A stretch of DNA of 64,000 nt from Euglena gracilis. Taxonomy: Eukaryota; Euglenida; Euglenophyceae; Euglenales. The notes beneath the pieces are model-generated. The model did no database searches. It saw only the letters and a program-made list of their open reading frames with translations, and was not told the DNA's origin. The stretch covers positions 49,641,847 to 49,705,846 of the forward strand of contig CP154954.1 in the NCBI GenBank assembly GCA_039621445.1, written 5' to 3'. Position numbers and translations under genes: made by a program. This document shows, piece by piece, positions 50,571-63,700 of the stretch. Numbering within the stretch: position 1 is the first letter of the stretch; every line of letters begins with the position of its first letter.

Positions 50571-51420
50571 AGCGTTATCAAAGCGCTTTTACGCTTTTAT
50601 GGGTGATTTTGGACAAAATGGGGGTACCCCCCCCTGAAGCCACCACTGACCAAGTGGTTGACGCTTTAATTCAACTGTTTCAATTTTCAAAGGCCCAAGC
50701 ACGCAATGCATACAGTGCTATGCTATTAATCCCTTGCTTTGGGGGCCTGAGGTTCCATACCATGTTAGCACCTTATAAAAGGCTTTGGAACCAAAACCTG
50801 GAGAAATATGGTGCATTCTGGGATCCCCTCCCAATCCTCCTGGGGCTGGCACAGTCCCCCCTGCCCTCTGATATTTGCACATTGCGTACACAACTCATTT
50901 TCTGTTCACGCATCCTCTGTTTATACAGAAGTTCAGATTTGGCACAGGTCCAAAGAACCACCAGTGTGTTGGGGGCGGCACCCTACATCAAAATTAAACG
51001 TAAAGGGCAAAAGCTCCATATGTGGGAGAGAGTTGTCTCCATTCCCCAGTGCCCCCAAATCAGCCCCTTTCATTTAATGTGGCTTATGTGGCAGCAACAC
51101 GTTTCTTTATGAAACCTGGGGGCCCCCTGTTAATTACGTTAAAAACCCCCTACAAAGCCATTAAGGCAGATACCATTGCTTCTATCACCAAAGAATTTTT
51201 GCCCAAACAGGGGGTACTCCCCCAGGTTTGGGGACCCCACTCCACCAGAGGGGCAGGGGTTGGTTTACTCAAAAAAATGGGCCTTTCTGCCCAAGAAGTT
51301 TGTGCAATTGGTCAATGGAAGGGGGTGGAGGCTTTCACAGCCCACTATCAAAGACTTGGTGCTCAAGGTTCTTTGGAGAATGCCCTGGCCCCCCTTTTTT
51401 CAGTGCACAATCTGGCCTCA
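50441..51420 (+). pseudogene. DIRS tyrosine recombinase with one frame slip
   Basis: The N-terminal SAM-like region (FLGRNPRLKRYQSAFTLLWV) and catalytic domain are recognisable. The first catalytic Arg is in CLYRSSDLAQVQRT. The reading then moves to another frame around 51105, where the HxxR box PHSTRGAGVGLLKKMGL, the Trp of IGQWKGVEAFT and the nucleophile Tyr in AHYQRLG follow. All four signature positions (R, HxxR, W, Y) are thus present but split by one slip. The frame after about 51420 runs into a separate repeat and is not recombinase. Tyrosine recombinases of this type integrate the circular DNA intermediate. Confidence 0.87.
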
Positions 51421-51448
51421 CAATGGCAAAGTGCGGAGCCCGAGGTGT

Positions 51449-51821
51449 CTCGTACTCCCTCGAGGCAGACCGAGAAGGGAGGAAGGGACACCGAGGGCGA
51501 AGCACAAAGACATTGTGAGCCCGACCCTCCCACCCACATACGAAAATTTGTCTTCAAACGCCCTCCGTCAGAAGATGGGGGCCAGGGGGGGGGGGGGGGA
51601 GGGGGGGGGGCCCGCCAGGGGAAAAGACAGCGCCATGGTCGCCACGTCGGAGACAATGCAGCCAACTCCGGCGAGGCAGCACTAAGCGGGACCTCCTAAC
51701 CCAGCGCAGCGAACAGTCACACAACAAACCGCCGGCGAGCAAGGCATGGCCTCACAATGTCTTTGTGCTTCGCCCTCGGTGTCCCTTCCTCCCTTCTCGG
51801 TCTGCCTCGAGGGAGTACGAG
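51449..51821. repeat. Perfect 71-bp inverted repeat flanking 231 bp
   Basis: 51449-51519 and 51751-51821 are exact reverse complements over 71 bp (from CTCGTACTCCCTCGAGGCAG to CAAAGACATTGTGAG). The sequence AAGTGCGGAGCCCGAGG just before the left arm and the arm itself recur, diverged, at 55846-55910 and in part at 52970-53030 and 53345-53400. The spacer is G-run rich. Perfect identity implies a recent origin or conversion. Confidence 0.93.
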
Positions 51822-51913
51822 TCAGGCCGCGGCCCAACCAGGGCCAAATTTGGCTTTTTTTGGTTGGGCCGCGGCCGGTACACAGCGAACCGGACAGTCA
51901 TGGGAGGTTGGGC

Positions 51914-52196
51914 CAGGCTTCTTTTTAAGTTCCCTGCCCCCCCCCCCCCCCCGGGGGGTGGGTGGGTGGGTCCGGGCCGGACCCCCTCCCGGGGGGGGGG
52001 GGTCCCGCGCCGGAGGCGCTGGGTATACCTTTTCGGCGCGAAGCGCAGAAAATTTTTGAAAATTACCTTTAACGGGCCCGATTTTGGGGGGGTCCCCGGA
52101 CCCCCCAACCCCCACCGGGTGGGTTCCGCCCCACCCTGCGTGGGGGGGGGGGACCCCCCCCCCTCCCCCCCCCCTGGGGTCTTAAAAAGAAGCCTG
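51914..52196. mobile_element. hAT-like MITE with CAGGCTTCTTTTTAAG ends, copy 1 (283 bp)
   Basis: Starts CAGGCTTCTTTTTAAG and ends CTTAAAAAGAAGCCTG. Flanks GGTTGGGC (51906-51913) and GGTTTGGC (52197-52204) match at 7 of 8. G/C-run interior with a GGCGCGAAGCGC hairpin. Copy 2 is at 63514-63742. Confidence 0.88.
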
Positions 52197-52470
52197 GGTT
52201 TGGCCGCGGTCGGCCGCGGCCGACGGCGGCCCAACCATTTCTTTTTTTTTTTGGTAGGGTGACGGTCAACCGCGGACGAACGCGGCCCAACCAAAATTTT
52301 ACCCAAGGTTGGGTCGCGGTCGACCGCGGTCAGCCGCGGTCGACCGCGGCCAAACCAACTTCATTCTGGCTGGAACTTGGTTGGGCCGCGCACGACCGCG
52401 GCCAAACCCAAACACAATTTTGGTTAGACCGCGGCCGACCGCGGCCCAACCAACGGCCGCCCAAACTCCC
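52197..52470. repeat. GGTTGGGCCGCGGTCGACCGCGG repeats
   Basis: Repeated palindromic units of GGCCGCGGTCGACCGCGGCC and TTGGGCCGCG on both sides of the element at 51914. Arg/Pro-rich frames are artefacts. 52470-53870 beyond has no recognisable gene. Confidence 0.7.
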
Positions 52471-53880
52471 GCGAACATCCACCCCCTTCCCCTCCACCTT
52501 CCTTTGTCGGTTCCGGATGGGGGGCGGGGAGGTCACATCTTCTATCAGCCCGATTTTTCCTGTCTTTCTTCTCCCTAGGGATTGTGGGGGGTACATTGTC
52601 TGTTTTTTTGCATCTCCTCTGTGGTGGGGTCGGTTTTCTGGTGGCTGCTGTTTTTTGCGAAGGCCAGCGCGGGCGACACGCCCTCACAGGAAAGGCGCAG
52701 GGACTGTCGTTTTAAAACGCACGACGTCCTCCCCCCAAAATAAAAAGCCCCCCTGACTTTAATTTTCGACTGGCTTTTTTGGTGGACACAAGGGTATCCC
52801 CCAAGAAACTTTCCGGACCGCAATACCATCTTCCGGGGGGTGGAGCCTACCTGCCCAGGCACTCCCAGGCCCCCCTTTGATACCCTCCCCCTTCCAGCTT
52901 GCAACCTGGACATGGTCGCCCCGGCAGCTTACCGTTGCCACGGTGCGGGCTTGGGGTGGGGACCCGCGAATCCCCTTAGGGCAAACCGACCAGGGAGGAG
53001 GGGACACCGAGGGCGAGCCAATAGGGCGAGCCAGCGAATAAGGCCATGCCTTATGCGCGGCGGTGCTGTGCGATTGTTTTGCTCTTTATTGGAGGCAAAG
53101 CGCAAAACCCGGATGGCGCTGGTCTTGGGAGTTCCGTCGTTGGGGTTTGGAGGCCTCATTTTTTTTCCCTTTCGGAAGCTGGAGGGGAAGAAGTCGTTCA
53201 GTCGTTTAAGTTTATGACCCTTTCATGATTTCAGCTTTTTGGATTGGCGGTGGCGGTCGGAAAACCAAAACGTTGCCGCCAGAAGAAAAAACTTTTTTTT
53301 GCGCCGAAGGGAACCTTTGGCCTAAAAGTCTCCGCGCAAAGGCAAAGGCGCAAAAAATACGACAACTCGGGCTCCGCACTTTCCCCTTGTGTGGGGCAAT
53401 TGGCGGGGGGAAAACGCTGCCCGGGACATTCCCAGAAAAACAGGGGCCTTTTTTTTCCTCTTGAGGCAGATTCCGAAGGTGCGCCCCAAAGAACAAAAAT
53501 GAGGGGAGGAGGGGGAAGAGGAGGGCTTTATTTTTTTTACTGGCATTGACCCCAAAAAAACCCCGCAATTTCCCACCAGGAATCAAAACCCAATTCTCCA
53601 GCCTGGAACCAGGGAGGACGCCTGCTCAGTCGCCTTCAAAGCAAAAAACAAAGCAATGAACATTTTTTGCGAATGTGGAGGGGCAAAAAATTATCAATGG
53701 TTAACGTTGCTTTGAGATAATATACAACGTACGCTCCCCAACAGTGGTCAGACATAAAAAGAAGAGAACACAGGAAGAGGAAGAATAAGCTGCATGCCGA
53801 TCAGTCATCCTGAAGAGAAAATAAATGGAAAAATCGAACGAACAAAAGCAGGAAAAAAAAGACAACACAGAATGTGCTTA

Positions 53881-54730
53881 CCCCCCCCCCTATGTCCAAT
53901 GACCGGTAACCTCTGTCCGGGTGGTCGTTGGACATAGGGTAGTGACCAAAAAGGTGTCCTCTGACTATACATCTCTCTAAGGTTTTGCGAACCCCCCCGG
54001 GGGGGGGGGGCGGCTGCAGCCAGCCCCGAGTTGGGCCCAGCCCAGCCGCAGCAGCACCCCCCCGGGGGGGGGGGGTTGCTAGCCCAGCTTGCCAGCCCTT
54101 TTTTGGGGGTCCAGCACAAAATTTTTCGGCGCAAAGCGCCGAATTTTTTTGAAAAATTGTGTTCAAAAGTGGCCAAAAATGGGGTTTGGGGGGCGTTTGC
54201 GGCATTTTTGGGGGGTTTCAGATGCATCATTTTTCAAAACTGTGTTCTGCAGGTCATTTTTGGGCATTTTTCCGATTTCAGTCCAGCTCGCCCCGGTTCG
54301 GGTCCAGCCGGGGCCTAGCCCCCCCGGGGGGGGGGGGCGGGCTAGCCAGCCCAAATTTCTAGCCCTAGCCCAGCACCCCCCCCGGGGTCCTTAAAGAGAT
54401 GTATGCCTCTGACCTGGGGGGGGGGGTCGTTGGACATGGGGTCAAAAGAAAGTTGGTGGGTACCCGGGTCCCTGCCCACCCAAAAATGCCCAAATTTTCC
54501 CTTCCGGCGCTTCGCGCCGAAAATTTTGGGCAATTTTGACAAATTTTTGTCCAAAAAGTGTCAAAAATGGCATTTTGGCCAAATTTTTGGCCAAATTTTG
54601 GGCAAAAATTTTCGTCCCGGCGCTTCACGCCGGGACCAAAAATTTGGTCAAACCTCCGAAAAGGTGTCCTCTGACCGGGGGGGGGGGGTGGTCATTGGAC
54701 ATAGGGGGTTCGTTGGACATAGGGAGGGGG
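53881..54730. mobile_element. TA-flanked C-run TIR element interrupted by a second element
   Basis: Starts CCCCCCCCCCTATGTCCAAT and ends with GGACATAGGGAGGGGG; TA at 53879-53880 and 54731-54732. Subterminal GTCATTGGACATAGGGG units repeat. Removing the nested element and its duplication leaves about 400 bp, close to the other TA elements. Confidence 0.8.
53966..54405. mobile_element. Nested element with TATACATCTC ends and perfect 8-bp duplication (440 bp)
   Basis: Starts TATACATCTCTCTAAGG and ends CCTTAAAGAGATGTATG. Flanked by CCTCTGAC at 53958-53965 and 54406-54413, identical 8-mers. Interior contains GGCGCAAAGCGCC hairpin followed by AATTTTTTTG, as in several other elements here. Confidence 0.9.
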
Positions 54731-54795
54731 TACCTTAAATACACATCCGGCACAGGATTGTTTTTTCGGATGCTAAAAAAGCAACTAAGAAATAC

Positions 54796-57700
54796 CTTTC
54801 CATCTTTCTCGTCATCATCATCTTCGATATCCAGATCCCAGCCATCCTGCAAGAACGACAGGGAAGACCTTCGAAGGCTTAAAAAGAATGCAAAGAAAAT
54901 GATTCCTTTCAAGCAAGAATGGAACGGAACTTTTTGGAATTGCATTTTGATGCCAGCATTCCAAGGTGGGAAACGTTCCAGGCTAAAGAAGAAACCAGCG
55001 CACAGCAAAAAGTCTTTGGTTTGATGCCAATGCCCACAACCATTGAACCTCCAAATCAAGCCACGCCACACCGCGCCGTTTCACACAGGGGCACACCCCA
55101 CCCTCCACAGCGTCCACCCCGTCCACGTCTTCCGCGCGCTCCCCGTCCCCGTCCGCCCCGTCCTCCGGCTCCTCTACGACGTGCACGCCATCCCCAGGGA
55201 GGCATGGGAAAGCTGTTGGGGGGGGTCGCGCCCCCCACCACCACCCATGGCATTAAAGAAAATTTGAGCGGGAGGGTGGTCCTCGTAAATTTTTCACTTG
55301 GGCTCAAATGGGTCGTAGGGAAAACGAGGGAGGTGGTTGACCCGGCCCACTCCGGCCCGGCCCAGTGGCCCAGCAGCCCGGCAGGCTGGTGGGGTGCTTG
55401 TCGGCCTGGCATTTGGTTTTGGCCGGTCTGGGGGTTGAAAAGCACTCTTTTTTGATGTTTCTGGGTGGATGGGCGAAGGGTGGGGGCCAGAGGTCTCAAA
55501 CATCTGCCGCCTCATGGCATCATCAGGCAAATACCCCATAGTCGTGCTCCAGACCTCCCACTGACTTTGTGTTTTGAAAGTTATCATCAGGGATGAGAGG
55601 CAAAAATGCCGAGATCAAGACAATTTTCGCTACGTTGCCTTTCCTGGTCACAAATTTTCCTTTCGTTGGCCATTTTCATTGCGGTTTTGACATGGAGGTG
55701 ACACAGAGGGGCAGAGGAGGTTGAACAACCTCCACCTCTGTCTCTGCCTCTATCCCTCCACCTCCATGCAGCCTTGGGCCAACAAGGGACCCCCCCCTGT
55801 TTTACCGGTGCAAGGGGTGCACAATAGACCTCACTTGGGGGAAGTGCGGAGCCCGAAGCCCGAAGGGTCTCGCACTCCCCCGAGGCGGACCGAGAGGGGA
55901 GGAAGGGCAGTCCTTGACAAAAAAAATTCTGTCCCACATTGACTGCCCGGGTGGTCCGACCTCCGGGGGCGGGGGTCAGCCCCCCGTCGGAATTTGGGGA
56001 CTCCCGGACAGCCCTGGCCGTCCCCGTCCCCGTTACTGGCGTCGGGCTCCCCAATGGGGTCCGCCGCCGGGGCGGGGGCGCCGGTGCCCATCGCGTCGGG
56101 GGCCAGGCCGGCGGGGGCGTCGACCTCCTTGGGGGCTGTCCGCTGCGGACCCCCGGGACCAGGCACGGCCCATGGCAGGCTTTGTATGTCGAGGGGGGGG
56201 TACCCGAAGCAGACTGCCTGGGTCGACGGTGGCTGTTCTAGCGGGAAACCTTGGACCCGTGCATCAAAGGGCATCAAGGGGCAGCAGACTTTGCCCAGCA
56301 AAGGCTCGCGAATGGGTTACACCCCAAACAAAAAAGCACCCCGTTTTTTTGTTGTGGCGGTGAAAGATTTGCCACATTAAATTCATTGTTTTCTTTCAAT
56401 TCACTTTCATTTGTTAATTTTTCTGTCAAGAATTTCTGCCTTTATTGAAAAATATTCAACAATTATCAACTCAGTATTATCATTGTCATCGTCATCATCA
56501 TCATGCTGATGAATGTTTGAGAATTTCACAATATGTTTGAACACAACAAAACACTCTTTAACGTTTGTCCAATGGAAGCCAACACAATTTTTGGAGTGTC
56601 GAACCGCATTGTCAATATGGTGGTCCACGATGTTCCTTGAGTCCTGTGTGTGTGTGGATGTGTGTCGGCGCACGCATGCGGGTGCGTGTGCGCAGGCACG
56701 TAACTGCTTTAGATGTCGCTCAGCAGAATTCCGCAGGAAGTTTTACATGGGGGCAACTTTTCCCATCCCCAACCAGCAGCGGTTGGAGGCCCGCAGGACG
56801 GGGCATCCCCAGAGGCGGACCGCCTCCAGGGGGCCATCAGACTCGGCTGGACAAACGCCCGCCCCCCACCAAACATGCGTGGCGGCAGGAACCGGGGGCC
56901 CCCTGGCCCAACGGGCGGGTCGGCCACCCCGTCCCCCACCACCTCAGTGGCTGGTGGTGGCTCCTCTGCAGGCGCAGGCGCTGCCGCCTCGGCCCCCGCC
57001 TTCTCCGCCTTCTCCGGGGCCGTACAGGAAGGCCCGGTGAAGGGGGGAGGGTCCCCCGCCACAGCATCCGGCAAAGAAAAACTTGAGTGTCTTGAAGGAA
57101 AATGTTGACCTTACACTGGCGCCGCAGAATTACGGGAAAGCTGGGGGAAGGGGGGGGTAGTCGGGCCCCCCACCGCCCATATGGGTTCGAAAGCCCCGGC
57201 ACGGCCCTGGCCGTCTCCTCCCCTTGGACCTCGGCCTTCTCTGCCAGGGTCGGGGTCTCGGCCGCCTGCCCCTCCCGCTCCCGCAGCGTCGCCAGGCAGG
57301 GGCACGCCACGTTGTGGGGGCCGGGGCCACCCGGAGGTGTTGCTTTGCTTTGGGCGTCTTCTTTTGTGCTTTGGAGGGCTGCGCGGCATTCCCCCCCCCC
57401 CTGGTGACAGACATCTGATTTTTTTGCAGTTGTTTTTGTCACCACTGTGCAGGGCAGTGTTGGCCAAAGCCATTCTGTCATTTTCGGTTTTATTCTTGAC
57501 CACCTGGGGGGGGTCAGGGATGCACGTGAAGGGGAGGGCGGGGATTGGGGGTACCTTGGCACGACCTACTTCTAATACCCCCGGTCGGGAGACCTCTCTG
57601 GTGACACAACCGGGGGGGGGTTATAATTTCGTTTCGGCTCTTCAAGCCCAGCTGGCATTCAGGTTTATCATTCCAAGAAACAACCACACTCTCCATCCTT

Positions 57701-60700
57701 CAGCCAGCAGGGAGAGAGCCAGGCCGAAACCTCCCCTCCCCCATGGATGGGATGGGTTTCCCCCTCAATTGTCAGCATTCAAAAACAAAAAAAATTGACC
57801 CGTCAAAAAATGCGAGCCCCCCCCCAACTTTACCTCGAAAAAAATTCATGAGATGGTGCGAAACACTAGGGTTGGTGAAAGAAATAACTGAAAATATTTG
57901 AAACCACCAAATTTCAAGCATTCCTGTTTCAAACACCATCTGTCCATGGAAAAAAAACTTCCCCCCCCCCCACCGCGTTTTTTTCTCTTCCCTTATGCCA
58001 AATGGATTTCTTCGTGTACCCAGCTTTTTTGCTGCACATCTTCATCTGCAAAAACAAGAGCTGGTGCGTCGAACAGCGGAGCGAGGCTGCAGCTCTGCTT
58101 CAGCGGCGGCATCCACCGCAGCCTTGGCTTTCTGTTCCGCCTCTGCAAATTGGGCCTGCACCGCCGCCTCCCGGGATGCCGAACGCAACGGGCCCATCTG
58201 TGTCCCGGGGCTCTTTGGGGGACGGGGGGGGGGGGGAACAGCTGCGATTGCAAGTGCAAGTACAGAAAAAAAATGCGCACATGATCATCCATTGCCTTCT
58301 GCTGCCCAACATCCGCTTTTGTTTTTAGCACCGACGCCATTTTCGTTGGCAACATCCTGAGAACAGGCACGGGAACAAGCAGGACTGGCCCCTGCAACAC
58401 TGCAACCGGTCCCTGGCAGGCATGTCAAGTGAATCAACTTGTTTGTCAGACCCCCGGCTGCCCAACCCCAACCCCAACTCCATGGGCAATGGGGCCGCTG
58501 GGCAGGGCCTCCTCCCGGGCCGTCAGCTCCGCTTGCAGTGCCGCCAGCGCCTTCTGGGCCTCCACCACCAGTGCGGCCTCCGCCGCCTGCGCCTCCTCGC
58601 CGGGGGTGCCGGGGACTGGCCCCAACCCCGCCGCGGTTGACCGCCTGCGGCCCTGCCATGCCCCAAGCCACCCCCCACCCACAGTGTCCACGGAAGACCA
58701 ATGCAAAAGACCGCCAAGAAACGCATCGGCCGGCCGCCAGTGCCGCGGGGGCACCTCCGGTCGGCCACCGCCGCGGCTTCCTGTTGCTTCGCCTCCGCCT
58801 CCTGCGCCGCCACCGCTCGCTGCGCCTCCGCCGCCGCGGCTCGATCCGCCGCCTCCCTCTCGCGAGCCGGCCGCAGCCCAGCCCCTCCACGACAGAGAAC
58901 GGTGGCCTTGAAAAATACATCATTCGGAAAGGGCCCTTCACCCCGCCCCCCCCTCGGTCTTTCAGTCCAATGCCGAGGCGCAGCACACCGGTGGTGGGGG
59001 TCGACTGTGTTGAAAAACTCTGCGGCCAGGGGGGCATATGGTGCAACACCAAGAGACGACCCCACAAGTATGGTCGGTTGGTAGTCTAAACCACCTGCTC
59101 GTCGGGTAGGTTGGAGTATGGGTATTTTTTTTGGTTGGCATATTGTTGAAATGTTCTTTGAAGGGCAGAGGAAAGGGCAGAGGCCAATCTATACGAGGCC
59201 CAAATTTGCGACGAGGGAGAAATAAAATAATATGCAGTGCCTCGGGTGCCCTGCCATTTTGGGCACTTTTTGGGCAAAACTTTGTCAAAATTGCCAAAAA
59301 TTTAGGCACAAAGTGCCAGAAGGAAATATTTGACCTTTTTGGGGGTGGTCCTGGGTTCCCCCCCCCCCCGGATTGGTCCGGACCTCCCTGGGCAGGTGGG
59401 GGTGTGTCCCCTGTCCAGGAGGGGGGGGCAACCCACCTGAACCCCGAACACCCTCCTCATATCGCAGCCTGCCCTCCCCCTGGCACATTTCCTCCAACAC
59501 TCTTCCAGTCCTGTCGGGCCCTCATGTGCCACCACGCCATATGCCGCAAGAGGAAGTATCCCCTCCCCTGGTTAGGATTGGCCTGCCCGTTAACAGCTCT
59601 TCCCTCGCAGCCAGCTCCGCCTCTTGTTGCGCCAGCCGAGCCGTTGGGGGTGGGGCTGCTCGACGGGACAGAAAACAGACAGCAGAAGCAGAAGGGAGAG
59701 GGGAAGAGAGGGAGGAAGAGTCGTTATCCGACTGGTGATCAATTGCATTATTTAGCACTTTGTTCAAAGCCCCGCCGCGTAATTTTTGGGGTAATTATGC
59801 AGGGAATCTTTTCAATCAGTCTTTGTCCAAGCCTGAGACATTACAGCTTCTACACCCTCAGAAAACCCAACCCTGAGACATTACAACAATTACATCTCCG
59901 TTGAATGTTCTATTGATTTTGGGAACCTTTCCTGGAGATGGAGCAAAATATGCGCAGATGTCTGGCAGATGAATTGAGAAATGGGCCCGCAGAGCAGCGT
60001 CCCAGCTTCGAGAGCACTCCCCGGCAGTGTGAACATATTTGGCAGGAAGGCACAATTCTTTGGACAGGTATATCCCGGAGGGGGGGGGAGGGGTTATCGC
60101 TGGTAAGCCCTAGTCGTGGCCTCAGCAGCAGCCGCAGCGGCGGCCGCCTCGCCGGCCTTTGCCTCCAGGGCGGCTGCTGTGGCCTCCAGCTCCGTCTCCT
60201 TCGCCACCGACAGGGCTGTGTGCCACTCTCCCACCGGACTCCGAAGCCCCCCCCCCCCCCGTGGCACACCAATGGCCAGCCGACGGTGGCCGTGTGAACT
60301 GTGGAATGAGGGGGATTGGTGTGGTGGTCGGGACCAGTGATGGTGGTCAGGACCCCCCCCTCGGGGGTCGGGGTTCAGACCTAAACATGGCCCCTGCACT
60401 TAAACATAGCCAAAAATGATCTATTTCCAATCAAAATCCCCCGAGTCGACCAAAAATGCAATCTTGAGGGCTTTTTTTGGGCGAAAATTTGTCCCAAAAA
60501 TTCGGCTCAAAGCACCGAAAAGAAAAATTGACATTTTTTGGGTTCCCGGTGCCTTGTGCTATGGAGTGCATAGCACCCCCCGCCCGAGGGGGGGTGTGAA
60601 TGGGCTTGCCGCCATCTACCCTGGCTGCCAGCTGCTGCGCCTTCCCCTCCGCCGCCTCCAGCTCCGCCTGCCGGGTGGCCACTTGCGCCAGTGCCTCCTC

Positions 60701-63700
60701 CGCCTGCAGCTGCTGCGCCGTTTTGCCGCCCGCTGCTCCGTGGGTGGGGGGGGGGACGGCGGGGTGCCCACCAATGACACCGGTGCCATCCCCCCGTTGG
60801 CGACACACTCATGGGTCAGGAGGGGAGAACCGTACCGCCGCTGCCACTGAGCCTGGAACGATTGAGGGGGGGGGTGACTGTTTACATCCAACGAAGACAA
60901 TGAACGAATGGCATGGTGTCTATGACACCTCCTCCCTTGCCAACCATAATTGCCCACAACTTTGGCGTGTCAAGGACAAGTGGGGCACCGAACATTTTGT
61001 GTGTCAGCACAAAATTTGTGGATCCCCTCTGGATCACCGCAAAAATATGTGCCTCACAGCGACATTATCGAAAATTCTCTGCGCTTCATCGAGCAGAATG
61101 AGGAAAACGGAAATGAAGTGAAAACTGGAGCAACAGTCGGGACACCAACGCCTCCTGCTGGGTAGTCAGAGCCTTCTCCTTCTCCGCCAACGCCTCTTCC
61201 TGTGTGTGGTATGGGGAAGGTGTGCGGGGGGGGGGGGACTTTGTGGGACTGCATTCACCCTCCCTTCCAGGGTCCCCCTGGGGAAAAGCATTCAATGCGA
61301 AAGAATTCCTGCACGCTTGTACAATCCATGGACCATTTTGAACTCATTCGAGGAGTGATATTGTCCAGGAGTGCTCCCAACTGCACAGAACTGTGTGGTG
61401 GACGACCCCTTCCAGCTGGAACTTGGTGATCTGATGCTAATAAAATGTTGAACATGGTTTTCAATCAAGGTGAGGTACGACGATGATCAGCAGACAAGAG
61501 TTGAAAATTATGGCTTTTCAAGCACTGCGCTTCCAATCTGTTGGGACCAGGCATTTGCATTTGGGGGGGGGGTAGCCAGTACCCCCCAGGACCCGGGGGG
61601 GTGGGTACTGGCTAGCCAATCGGCTAGACACTGGAAAAAATGGACTAGCTAGACCCCCCCCCCTGGGGGGGTCCGGGGGTCCCCCGAACTGGAAAAAAAA
61701 TTTTCCTCCGGCGCTGCGCGCCAGAGGAAAAATGAGGTTTTTAATAGGTTTTTGGCTGATTTTGTTCCAAAAATTAGCTGCAGTCCAGCCCCCCCCCCCC
61801 CCCGGGGTACTGCAATCCCTTAAGCAAATGCCTGGTTGGGACCCCCACCAATCTCCCCCCACAAAAAGCTCCCGCCGCACGCGTCCCCCAGCGAAGCGCG
61901 GCGCGCCGCTCCTCCAGTGCCCTCAGTGCGGCGGCGTGCTGCGCCTCCGCCCCCGCTACTGCGGCCTCCCGCGCCGCAAGCGCCGCCGCCCGTTCCACGG
62001 CCGCCGCCTCGCCCGCCATGGTCGCTGCGGCGGCCCCCACTTGCCGCTCCCGCAGCGCTTGGGCCTCCGCCTGTGCCGGCCGCCCCGTGTCACCGCCGGG
62101 GATGGGGGCTCACAAGGCCCCGGGTCGGCCTCCAGGAGGATCGATGCAGCGATGTGGACCACGTTGACTTCGATGGCGGGTTTCCCGGCTGATCCACCGC
62201 GCAGGATTCCAAGGGCGTTGACCCAACCTCATCGAGCCAATTCCTGACAACCCGAACACTAAAGCGGCTCAGTGCGAATGGGGTGGTTGGTGCATGACAC
62301 CTGGTTGTGGGTGTGGGGGTGGGTGAGTGGGTGTGGGTGTGCGCGTGTGCAGGTGTGGGTGTGCGCGCTTGTTACTCGGTTGGGCCCAACGCCGCAGCAG
62401 GCGGCACAGCACGGGGCGGGGCAGGGCAGCCATCTGCGACCGTAGCTCTTGGAGGGCGGCTTCCTTCCCCTCCACCACCAGCAGGGTCCCTCCGGCAAAG
62501 GGGAACCCAAACCACCCCCACCAGGGGTTTTTCTTGAGACCGGGGGGAGGGCCTCCCCACCCACCCACCCCCTGGGGAGGCCCCCCGGAGGGGGGGGCTG
62601 GGGGACCCACCACTTTCCCCGAAAAAATTGCTAAAATGCTAAAAATAGCACTTTTTTCAAAAATTTTCGGTGCCTTCGGCCCCGAGAAGTGAATGCCCCC
62701 CAGGGGGGCCCCACAGAGGCGCTCGGCTGGACCCACCCACACTACCCCCCCCTCCCCCCCAGGGGTTCAAGACTAAAAAACACCCCTGACCCCCACCCAT
62801 AGGACGACACCCACACGGACCCGCGGTGGGGGGCCCCGGGCTCCGCCTGGAGGTCCAGCAACTGCTGCTGCTTCGCCTGCAGTTGTCGGCAGGGCGGGAG
62901 GGAGGGGGCCGGAAGGGGGCCCACCCGTTAGTGTAGGCTGCCCTCCATAGCCTGGCTGGGTCTCCCGGGCCTTCTGGTCCTCCTGGGACGCCTGCACCTG
63001 CGCCTGCAGTGCTGCGTGCAAACCGGCAGCGGATTTTGTGTTCCGCCTCCGTTCGGGTGGTATTCGGGTGACAAAGCCATCTGTGAATACCCACCATCTC
63101 CTCCTTCTGATGGACTGTACCAAAACTGGTTGTAATGTCACCAAACGTGTTGGCCAGGTAAGAAATCGCGGTGGTCGTTCCATCAAACAGCCATTAAACA
63201 ATATGTGTCAGCTGAAACAATGAGAACTGGTATTCCCATTTTAGCACAAGCATGCCGCCCTGTCTGCATTAGAGCAATGCAAGGCAAAAACGGAAACAAA
63301 GGGCGCTGCTGGGTTGGGCGCGATCTGCTCCTGCAAGGCAGCGGTGTCCCGGGTGTGCGTCTCCACTGCCCTTCGCTCCTCTAACTGCTGCTGTGCCAAA
63401 CCAGTGCCTTGTCACCTTCCTGCCCACTCAAAAAATGTCCCTCAAATCACAACCCAGAGCGGGGGCGGGTTAATGTTGCTGTGCATCGATTTCGGGTCAA
63501 AACCCATCGGGAGCAGGCTTCTTTTTAAGACCCGGGGGGGGGGGAGGGGGGTACCACCCCAGCCACCCAGCCCGGCATAGGAACCCCCAAAATTGGGCCG
63601 TCTGAGGGCATTTCCTAAAGGATTTTCGGCACTTCGCGCCAAAACCCATGCCTGGGCCTCTGGCCCAGGACTCCCCCCGCCCCCCCAGGGCCGGCACTGG

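Larger units (their letters stand above)
48840..51420 (+). mobile_element. DIRS-type tyrosine-recombinase retrotransposon, decayed
   Basis: Order of domains on the plus strand: RT (about 48890-49480, broken), RNase H (about 49640-49930), methyltransferase-like region (about 50040-50440), tyrosine recombinase (about 50480-51420). RT/RNase H overlaps recombinase in a different frame by about 130 bp, as in DIRS elements. Terminal repeats of the element were not identified; its right side runs into another repeat at about 51430. Confidence 0.85.

Noticed and set aside
55043-55267. Plus-strand exon reading HPVHVFRALPVPVRPVLRLL
   Set aside because: Looks protein-like but the minus strand of the same bases also reads as an acidic exon; neither has decisive splice sites or homology, so neither is annotated separately.
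56640-56710. Cys-rich secreted peptide from a GTGTGTGTGGATGTGTGTCG tract
   Set aside because: Short GT-rich simple sequence; no conserved pattern.
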